This document shows positions 58,002 through 64,000 of a stretch of 64,000 nucleotides of DNA, piece by piece. The notes beneath the pieces are model-generated. The model worked only from the letters and a program-made list of their open reading frames with translations. It had not been told where the DNA came from and searched no databases. A program made the position numbers and the translations under genes. The DNA lies in the NCBI GenBank assembly GCA_037133755.1, contig JBAXNN010000005.1, positions 1 to 64,000 of the forward strand, in the 5' to 3' direction. Position 1 is the first letter of the stretch. Every line of letters starts with the position of its first letter. The DNA is from F1-60-MAGs149 sp037133755. Its GTDB lineage: Bacteria > Actinomycetota > Thermoleophilia > Gaiellales > F1-60-MAGs149.

Positions 58002-58174
58002 GCGACGAGCGACCCCGCTTCTGCCCGTTCTGCGGCGAACCCATCGGCTCGTTCTTCGGCCATCAGGGCGACCACGGTGAGTGCTGGTGCGATCGCTGCC
58101 AGGAGTGGTTCCGCGCCGAGCGCGTCGACGACGCCGAGGTCGTGCCCGCCCCGGGGACGGATGCGGAAGAATAG
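57998..58174 (+). CDS. 58-residue zinc-ribbon protein
   Basis: A short frame starting at GTG 57998 inside the cupin stop (GTGA) and ending TAG 58172-58174. The peptide has CPFC near the N-terminus ('FCPFCGEP') and CWCDRC after about 20 residues, i.e. two cysteine knuckles of a zinc ribbon, then an acidic Pro/Ala tail. It is too short for most gene callers. The tight coupling and base composition support a real gene; role unknown, likely a metal- or thiol-responsive partner of its neighbours. Confidence 0.72.
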   Translation: MSDERPRFCPFCGEPIGSFFGHQGDHGECWCDRCQEWFRAERVDDAEVVPAPGTDAEE

Positions 58175-58238
58175 GAATGCGCCCGCTCAGCGGGCCGTTT
58201 GATTGTTTGACGACGAATTCACGGTAAAGGGACTGACC

Positions 58239-59186
58239 ATGGCAGACGACGGAATCCACGAGCTCGCGATCATCGGCGGCGGGCCGGCCGGTTACACGGC
58301 CGCGCTGTACGCCGCGCGTGGCGATCTCCATCCCGTCGTGCTCGAGGGCTACGCCGCTGGCGGCCAGCTGATGATCACGTCTGAGGTCGACAACTATCCG
58401 GGCTTCAAGGACGGCATCATGGGCCCCGAGCTGATGATGCAGATGCGTGCGCAGGCCGAGCGCTTCGGTGCCGACATCCGCACCGAGGACGTCACCGCCG
58501 TGCGCTTCTCTGCCGACCCCATCGCCACGCCGCACGAGCTCGACACGCACGCCGGCACGATCAAGGCCCGCGCCGTCATCGTCGCCACCGGTGCGACCGC
58601 CCGTCAGATCGGCCTCGAGTCCGAGGCGCGTCTGCAGGGCCGCGGCGTCTCGTACTGCGCAGTCTGCGACGGCGCGTTCTTCCGCGAGCACGAGATCGTC
58701 GTGGTCGGCGGCGGCGACTCCGCGATGGAAGAGGCGAGTTTCCTGACGAAGTTCGCAGCCAAGGTGACGATCGTGCACCGCCGTGAGGAGCTGCGCGCGT
58801 CGAAGGTGATGATCGATCGCGCCCGCGCCAATCCGAAGATCGCGTGGGAGCTCGGCTACGTCGTCGAGGAGTGCCTCGGCGAGGACGCGCTGACGGCCAT
58901 CCGCATCCGCGAGACGGAGGGCACCGCCACGAAGGAGATCCCCTGCACGGGCCTCTTCGTCGCGATCGGCCACGATCCCACGACGACGCTCTTCCAGGGC
59001 ATGCTCGACATGGACGAGAACGGCTACCTGCTGCAGCGCCCCGGCTCGACGACCACGAAGGTACCCGGCGTGTTCGCCGCCGGCGACGTCGCCGACCACG
59101 TCTACCGTCAGGCGATCACCGCGGCGGGTAACGGCTGCCAAGCAGCGCTCGACGCTGAGCGCTGGCTCACCGATATCGAGGCGTAG
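58239..59186 (+). CDS. trxB: thioredoxin reductase
   Basis: A 315-residue NADPH-dependent flavoenzyme keeping thioredoxin reduced. FAD motif 'IIGGGPAGYTAALYAARG' (11-28), redox pair CAVC at 140-143, NADPH motif 'VVGGGDSAMEEA' (about 155-166) and C-terminal 'GVFAAGDVADHVYRQAITAAGNGCQAA'. Start ATG 58239 has AGGGA 6-7 bases upstream; the frame can extend to 58203 but without support. It is followed after 3 bases by the zinc-ribbon-PAS gene. No thioredoxin gene is adjacent. Confidence 0.96.
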   Translation: MADDGIHELAIIGGGPAGYTAALYAARGDLHPVVLEGYAAGGQLMITSEVDNYPGFKDGIMGPELMMQMRAQAERFGADIRTEDVTAVRFSADPIATPHELDTHAGTIKARAVIVATGATARQIGLESEARLQGRGVSYCAVCDGAFFREHEIVVVGGGDSAMEEASFLTKFAAKVTIVHRREELRASKVMIDRARANPKIAWELGYVVEECLGEDALTAIRIRETEGTATKEIPCTGLFVAIGHDPTTTLFQGMLDMDENGYLLQRPGSTTTKVPGVFAAGDVADHVYRQAITAAGNGCQAALDAERWLTDIEA

Positions 59187-59189
59187 TCC

Positions 59190-59636
59190 ATGCCGTATTT
59201 CATCTGCCCGAATTGTCAGAACCGGTCGTTCGATGAGGACGGGCGCGAGGGCCTGTCCCACCAGTCCATCGGCTGCGAGAAGTGCGGCTTCGGCTTCCTC
59301 TTCCAGCTGCTCGAGGACTACTTCCCCCGCTCGGGTGCAGGCTTCGTGGCCTGCGACGCCGAGACGCGCATCCTCGCCTCTGGCCACGGCGTCTTCGAGG
59401 TGACGGGCCGACTCGAGGAGCAGCTGATTGGCCAGGAGGCCGTGGTCGGACTGCATCTCACCTTCGCCGAGGGCGAGGACCCGATCTCGACGACGCTCGA
59501 ATGGGGCGTGCGCCAGCTCGACAAGACGGCCACGATCGTGCACGCCGCAGGCATCGAAAAGCAGGTGCTCGTCGACTGCTTCCCCGCCTACGACGATGAT
59601 GGCGGCCTGCTGATCGCCCTCTCACCGCCTGCCTGA
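59190..59636 (+). CDS. zinc-ribbon plus PAS-like domain protein
   Basis: A 148-residue protein. Two cysteine knuckles, CPNC at 6-9 and CEKC near 29-32, make a zinc ribbon. Residues about 38-145 are PAS-like ('LEDYFPRSGAGFVACDAETRILASGHGVFEVTGRLEEQLIGQEAVVGLHL'), a sensor fold. No catalytic output domain is present, so it may sense redox or ligand state and bind a partner. Co-directional with trxB (3-base gap). Its 3' end overlaps the convergent gene at 59588 by 49 bases. Confidence 0.8.
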   Translation: MPYFICPNCQNRSFDEDGREGLSHQSIGCEKCGFGFLFQLLEDYFPRSGAGFVACDAETRILASGHGVFEVTGRLEEQLIGQEAVVGLHLTFAEGEDPISTTLEWGVRQLDKTATIVHAAGIEKQVLVDCFPAYDDDGGLLIALSPPA

Positions 59637-59923
59637 CGCGCGGCGGCACGCTGCCGCTCGATCAACACCTGCAGTCGATGGATGGCGGCAAGGTCGCGGG
59701 TGCGCTCCTCGACGCTGCGTCCGATTGCGGCGGCAACGGGTGGCGGGATGAGCAGACCGAGCCCCTCGAGGCGGGCCACATCGGCGGCGGTCAGGCCACC
59801 CCGCACCTCCGCCTCGAGCTCCCACCACGCCTCGCGCAGACGCGCATCGGCAAGGTCGTCTGCTGTGCGCTCGGCTTGCCGGGCGAGCCGCTCGGCGTAG
59901 AGCTCGATGTCGAGGCGATCCAT
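59588..59923 (-). CDS. small helical protein of unknown function
   Basis: A 111-residue, charged, helical protein starting at ATG 59923. It has 'LDIELYAERLARQAERTADDLADARLREAWWELEAEVRGGLTAADVARLEGLG', coiled-coil-like, then 'VAAAIGRSVEERTRDLAAIHRLQVLIERQRAAAR'. No family recognised. It overlaps the 3' end of the PAS gene and lies 20 bases downstream of nth on the same strand, so it could be the last gene of the nuclease operon. Antisense overlap lowers confidence. Confidence 0.55.
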   Translation of the reverse strand: MDRLDIELYAERLARQAERTADDLADARLREAWWELEAEVRGGLTAADVARLEGLGLLIPPPVAAAIGRSVEERTRDLAAIHRLQVLIERQRAAARQAGGERAISRPPSSS

Positions 59924-59943
59924 GCCCCGACTCTGCCATGAGG

Positions 59944-60639
59944 TCAGCGTTTGGCGGCGCGCGCAGGACGCGCGGTTCGTGACCGCTCCTGCGGGCCGGT
60001 GGGACAGAGATCGAACAGGATGCACGCATTGCAGTGCGCCTTGCGCGAAGTGCAGACCGCGCGTCCGTGGGCGATCAACAGATGCGTCCAATCCGTCCAC
60101 ATCCGCCGCGGCACGATTGCCATCAGCTCGCGTTCTGCCTTGACCGGCTCCACCGTGTCGGTGAGCCCCAGCCGCAGGCTGAGGCGCGAAGCGTGCGTAT
60201 CGACGGCGATGCCCTCCGCGAGGCCATAGGCGTTCCCGAGCACGACGTTGGCGGTCTTGCGCCCCGCGCCGGGCACCTCCTTGAGCTCCTTCATCGTGCG
60301 CGGGACGTCGCCCCCGTGCTCGTGCAGGATGCACCGCGCAGCGCCGATCAGCGACTTGGCCTTGTTGCGGAAGAAGCCCGTCGAGCGGATTGCCTCCTCC
60401 ACCTCTGCCTGTGTCGCGCCGGCGAATGCCTCCGGCGTCGGGAACTGCCGAAACAGCGGCGGCGTGACCATGTTCACGCGATCATCGGTGCATTGCGCCG
60501 AGAGGATCGTCGCCACGAGGAGCTCCCACGGCGTACGGAAGGTCAGCGAGCACTTGGCGTCGGGATACTCGGCCCGCAGACGGCGAAAAATCACACGGGC
60601 CCGCGCATCAGGCGCACTGGTGCGCGTGACCCTAGGCAT
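59944..60639 (-). CDS. nth: endonuclease III
   Basis: A 231-residue HhH-GPD DNA glycosylase/AP lyase removing oxidised pyrimidines. The helix-hairpin-helix 'VPGAGRKTANVVL' contains catalytic Lys 128; Asp 147 is in 'VDTHASRLSLRLGL'. The 4Fe-4S cluster ligands are Cys 196, 203, 206 and 212 (C-x6-C-x2-C-x5-C). Start ATG 60639 overlaps the upstream helicase gene by 8 bases, tying base-excision repair to the recombination nuclease operon. Confidence 0.96.
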   Translation of the reverse strand: MPRVTRTSAPDARARVIFRRLRAEYPDAKCSLTFRTPWELLVATILSAQCTDDRVNMVTPPLFRQFPTPEAFAGATQAEVEEAIRSTGFFRNKAKSLIGAARCILHEHGGDVPRTMKELKEVPGAGRKTANVVLGNAYGLAEGIAVDTHASRLSLRLGLTDTVEPVKAERELMAIVPRRMWTDWTHLLIAHGRAVCTSRKAHCNACILFDLCPTGPQERSRTARPARAAKR

Positions 60640-63600
60640 CGCGATCACGCAGCGCGGGGCCGGCACAGAGGACGTTGAGCGCCGGGCAGTCGCCACACCC
60701 GTACGGCGGCGGCGTGGGACGCCAAGGGCCGCGCACGGCCCGCTCGGCCAGCGCCTCCAGGTCGCCGCGCAGGCGTTCACGATCGGCCTGCGTGAAGACC
60801 CGTGTCGCCATCGCCGTGGCGGCCTCGTCGTCGCCAAGCCACTGGTACGCGACCTCAACCTCGGCGTAGCCCGCCTCAAGGCCCGCCAGGGCGTACATCG
60901 ACTCCTGGATCAGGTAGCCGTCGTCGCGGCGCTCCTCGGGAGACTTGCCCTTCAGTCGCGCGACCTTCACGTCGCCGACGAGCAGGCGCTCGCCGACGAC
61001 GGCGCTGAGATCGAAGAAACCCGTCGCCGTCGCCGTGCCGAGGCGCAGCAGGAACGGCTGCTCGTGACGCACGTCGGAGAGCGCAGCAAAGCGGGCCTGC
61101 AGCGGCGAGACGAGCCACCGCGCCAGACCGTCACGTGCATCCTGCTGCTCCGCGAGCGTGGCGGTCGGCTCGGCCTCGACCAGCAGAAGCCCCGCATCGA
61201 TCTCCTCGCCGATCTCGATCGCCGCGTGGACGGCGGTGCCGACGGCCGCACTGCCGCCTGCCTGCTCGGCGGGCAGGCCCAGCATGCGCTGCGCGTGGAA
61301 GCGATAGGCACAGGCCTCGAACTGCTCAAGCGCGGAGTACGACAGCAGCGGTGCCTCCCAGCCCTCGCCGCCGGCCAGCGGTGCCAGCGGCGCGAGGCCG
61401 TAATCCGACGTCGGCTCGGCGTTGCCGACGGCGTCGATATCGAACGTCAACTGCGCATCGCCGTCGTCGAGCACGTACTCGCGCGCCGCGCCGTCCAGCG
61501 CAGCCGGCAGGACAGGCGCAACGGATTCGTCGGTCACGTGCACGCCGATCCGTGCGCCGTCCACCTCCAGCACACGCTCGCCCAACTCGGCTTCATCCTC
61601 AAGCAGCCCGCACAGCCAGGCCAGCGCCGTGCCGCTCGAGAGCTTGTCGCCACGGGCTCCTGACAGGATCAGATGGTTCTCCGCACGGGTACAGGCGACG
61701 TACGCAACGCGATGCCCTTCGAGCTCGCGGGCCTCATTGTCCGCGGCAATCGCGACCTCAAGCGCGCGCGTGGGACAGCGATTGCCCGTCGCGGCGGGGA
61801 CCACGGCGGCAGGCGGCCCAACGGCAGGCACCAATGCGGGCGACGACGCATTCGGTGCTTTCCACGCCAGATCAGGCACCACGACCACCGGGAACTCGAG
61901 CCCCTTCGCCTGGTGAACCGTCATCAGGCGCACCGCATCGTCTGTCTCCGACGAGATCACGCCCTCAATCTTCAGCTCGCTGTCGAGCCGCCCAGACTCA
62001 ACGGCCGTGACGAAGCCGGGCAGATCGGCACCACGAGCGCTCTCATAGGCGTGTGCGATACGGCGCAGCTTCTCGATGTTGGCCATCCGCCCCGCGCCGT
62101 CTTCCTCCACCAGCATCGCGAGGTCGTAGCGCGTCTCCGCGACGATCGCCGCGACCAGATCGGCCAGACCGAGCCGCCCGGCCAGCGGACGCAGGCGCGC
62201 GATCGCATCGCGCAAGGAGACCGCGCGCGCCAAGTCGTCATCGCGGAGCCCCACGCCGCCAAGATCGTCGAGCGCAATCGCGAACTCCCACTCGACCGCC
62301 TGGCGCATCAGGGCCAGTCCGTCGTTCGAAACGCCCGCCATCGGCGAGGCCAGGCACGTCAGCAGCGCGTGGTCGTCGAAGCGGTTCCAGAGAACCCGCA
62401 GCATCGCGAGGATGTCGGCGACCGGCTGCCGCTCGAGAAACCCGCGCCCGGTCGACGACACCGTCGGCAGGCCCTCGGCGCGCAGCGCGCGCTCGAAGAG
62501 GTCGGCATTCGACCCTGCGCGGAAGACCAGCGCGATCTGCCCCGGGCGATAGCCCTTGGTTTCGACCAACTCGCGCAGGCGACGAGCGACCAGGCTCGCC
62601 TCGACCGCGCGCCCGCCGTCGGTCTTCTCCCCCACGCCGATCAACAGTTCGACGGCAGGATCGGCGATCCCCTCCGCCGTGCGAACCGGGATCAACGGGT
62701 GATGCGCGAAGCGGTCCTCGCGGGCAAAGATCGCGTTGATCGCGTCGAGGACGGGCGTGACCGAACGACGGTTCTCGTGCAACTCGACGACGGTGATCGA
62801 TTCCTCGTGCCCCGCGCGCTCGCGCTCGCCGCGGAATACCTCGACCTCCGCACCGCGAAAGCCATAGATCGCCTGCTGCTCGTCACCGACGGCCAGAAGT
62901 GGTGTGTCAGGGCCACGTAGCATCCGCAGAATCGACTCCTGCAGGCTGTCCGTGTCCTGAAACTCGTCGATCAGCACCTCACGGAAGCGCTCTTGAAGCG
63001 CGGTACGCACAGCGGGGTGCTCCTCGAGCAGGACGCGCACCTTCAACTGAAGATCCTCGTTATCGACGGCACCTGCCTCGCGCTTGGCGCGCTCGTACTC
63101 GTCGGCGTAGCGGTCGAGCAGCGCCTGGAGCGGTACGGCGACCTCGGCCGCGAGCAGATCGCGTGCCACGAACTCGGTCTCGCCGATCAGGTCCTTGTAC
63201 TCCGCACTGCCGAGCTTGAACTCCTTGAGGTCGGCAAGGTCGAATGGCTCGATCGTGCCGGCCAGAAGCGCCAACAGCTCGGTGGCCGCCTGACGTCGCT
63301 TGACGATCGTCGAGCCATCCCCCTCTGCCGCTGCCACCTCGACGGCGTGCTCGCGCAGGTCGGCGACGAGCGCGGCGAGCTCATCGGCCGAGCCACCGCC
63401 TGCAGGCGCCAACGGCGGACGCCCGCGCAGACGCGCGCCGAGCAGCAGCGTCGTCGCAATCTCACGCAGGCGGCCCTGTCCGTAGGCCGAGACCAACCGC
63501 AGCCCCTCATCGCCGAGCTCGTGCAGCGACGCCGCCAGCGCACGGTCGAAGGCGCCATCGCGCAGCAGCACGGTCTCCACGTTGTCGGCGACGCGGAGGC

Positions 63601-63949
63601 CTGGCGGCACATCGGCCTGATCGGCAAACTCGACGAGGATGCGCTGGCACGTGGCATGGATCGTGCCGATCCAGCCGCCCTCGACGAGCGGGATCAGATC
63701 GGCTCGACCCTCGCCACGCAGGCGGGCGCGAATGCGCTCCCGCAGCTCGCCGGCGGCCCGGCGGGTGAAGGTGACGGCGAGCACCTGCGAGGGCAGATGA
63801 TTGCGCTCGGTGATCGAGCGGAGGTAGCGCTCGACGAGCACGGTCGTCTTGCCCGACCCGGCGCCGGCGTCAACGAAGACCCCGTGGGGCGCCTCAACGG
63901 CCGCCAGCTGCGGCGGAGACAGTGGCGGGCGCGTACCGAGGTCGCTCAT
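60632..63949 (-). CDS. AddA/AdnB-type helicase-nuclease (UvrD/Rep family)
   Basis: A 1105-residue fusion of a superfamily 1 helicase and a RecB-like nuclease, working on double-strand breaks. Helicase motif I 'AGAGSGKTT' (28-36), Ia 'VLAVTFTRRAAGELRERI', II 'LIDEFQDTD', III 'LLAVGDEQQAIYGFRGAE', V 'MTVHQAKGLEFPVVVVP', VI 'VAYVACTRAENHLILSG'. The C-terminal nuclease has 'VGDVKVARLKG' (D-x-K core) and cysteines 'FEACAYRF' and 'CGDCPALNVLC', which can hold a 4Fe-4S cluster. Such cysteines are typical of AddB and AdnB rather than AddA, so AdnB-like is possible. ATG 63949 overlaps the upstream gene stop as ATGA. Confidence 0.9.
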   Translation of the reverse strand: MSDLGTRPPLSPPQLAAVEAPHGVFVDAGAGSGKTTVLVERYLRSITERNHLPSQVLAVTFTRRAAGELRERIRARLRGEGRADLIPLVEGGWIGTIHATCQRILVEFADQADVPPGLRVADNVETVLLRDGAFDRALAASLHELGDEGLRLVSAYGQGRLREIATTLLLGARLRGRPPLAPAGGGSADELAALVADLREHAVEVAAAEGDGSTIVKRRQAATELLALLAGTIEPFDLADLKEFKLGSAEYKDLIGETEFVARDLLAAEVAVPLQALLDRYADEYERAKREAGAVDNEDLQLKVRVLLEEHPAVRTALQERFREVLIDEFQDTDSLQESILRMLRGPDTPLLAVGDEQQAIYGFRGAEVEVFRGERERAGHEESITVVELHENRRSVTPVLDAINAIFAREDRFAHHPLIPVRTAEGIADPAVELLIGVGEKTDGGRAVEASLVARRLRELVETKGYRPGQIALVFRAGSNADLFERALRAEGLPTVSSTGRGFLERQPVADILAMLRVLWNRFDDHALLTCLASPMAGVSNDGLALMRQAVEWEFAIALDDLGGVGLRDDDLARAVSLRDAIARLRPLAGRLGLADLVAAIVAETRYDLAMLVEEDGAGRMANIEKLRRIAHAYESARGADLPGFVTAVESGRLDSELKIEGVISSETDDAVRLMTVHQAKGLEFPVVVVPDLAWKAPNASSPALVPAVGPPAAVVPAATGNRCPTRALEVAIAADNEARELEGHRVAYVACTRAENHLILSGARGDKLSSGTALAWLCGLLEDEAELGERVLEVDGARIGVHVTDESVAPVLPAALDGAAREYVLDDGDAQLTFDIDAVGNAEPTSDYGLAPLAPLAGGEGWEAPLLSYSALEQFEACAYRFHAQRMLGLPAEQAGGSAAVGTAVHAAIEIGEEIDAGLLLVEAEPTATLAEQQDARDGLARWLVSPLQARFAALSDVRHEQPFLLRLGTATATGFFDLSAVVGERLLVGDVKVARLKGKSPEERRDDGYLIQESMYALAGLEAGYAEVEVAYQWLGDDEAATAMATRVFTQADRERLRGDLEALAERAVRGPWRPTPPPYGCGDCPALNVLCAGPALRDRDA

Positions 63950-64000
63950 GGCCGCACCCGGCAGATGCCGCTGTAGTCGCAATGCGTCTCGCAGAAGCTG
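63946..64000 (-). CDS. C-terminal end of an upstream AddB/AdnA-type subunit (partial)
   Basis: The last 17 codons of a gene entering from the right edge. They read 'FCETHCDYSGICRVRP' and stop, giving three closely spaced cysteines (C-x3-C-x5-C), as in the Fe-S nuclease ends of AddB, AdnA or Cas4-like proteins. The stop overlaps the helicase ATG (ATGA). The identification rests on this motif and on context only. Confidence 0.6.
   Translation of the reverse strand, partial: SFCETHCDYSGICRVRP

Noticed and set aside
56955..59543. An 862-codon minus-strand open frame over Nudix, cupin and trxB
   Set aside because: The plus strand carries four recognisable genes in the same span; the minus frame is low complexity.

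Overview
The window is 64 kb of gene-dense, GC-rich bacterial DNA. It looks like the chromosome of an actinobacterium, and the style (a DUF2469 protein, ClpC, type III pantothenate kinase, Tat/lipobox binding proteins, many GTG starts, leaderless-type -10 hexamers directly before start codons) would suit the deep-branching Thermoleophilia. That placement is inference; no rRNA is present. There is no CRISPR array, intact insertion sequence or prophage.

Left part (1-26.3 kb) is mainly housekeeping. It holds radA (cut by the left edge); a secreted DUF6916-like/tail-collar pair; a glutaredoxin-thioredoxin reductase fusion; a ZIP metal transporter; clpC; a secreted NHL-repeat/fibronectin protein; a greA-lysS unit divergent from dusB; and a leftward run folP-folB-folK-DUF2469-coaX-methyltransferase. 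These are followed by tRNA-Met, two alpha/beta hydrolases and an LCP cell-wall ligase, then the rightward chain rsmI, metG-tatD-rsmA-ispE-membrane protein-amidase, whose genes mostly overlap by 1-4 bases. Two inverted repeats fill the only ~300-base gap (20936-21234); one of them pairs with the first codons of metG.

Middle part (26.5-51.4 kb) reads as a transport and catabolism region. It holds an MttB-like methyltransferase with its IclR regulator behind a clear promoter/operator; an enolase-superfamily dehydratase; modAB with a helix-turn-helix/Mop regulator but no modC; and a 2-keto-4-pentenoate hydratase-like gene. Next come a PotABCD-type ABC transporter with two paralogous binding proteins and a TetR-type regulator, a PiT phosphate transporter, two tandem D-2-hydroxyacid dehydrogenases, transaldolase, an MMPL exporter, a DUF1185/3-hydroxyisobutyrate-dehydrogenase-like pair, a VapBC module and an Asp/Glu-racemase-like gene.

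Right part (51.3-64 kb). A membrane phosphodiesterase lies between two gene remnants (SDR and GGDEF); the GGDEF remnant abuts the 3' end of the initiator tRNA, which suggests an old integration scar. Then come ppx/gppA, tRNA-Leu, a DinG-type helicase, a Nudix hydrolase, a compact cupin / zinc-ribbon / thioredoxin reductase / zinc-ribbon-PAS group, endonuclease III, and an AddAB/AdnAB-type helicase-nuclease pair whose upstream member runs off the right edge.
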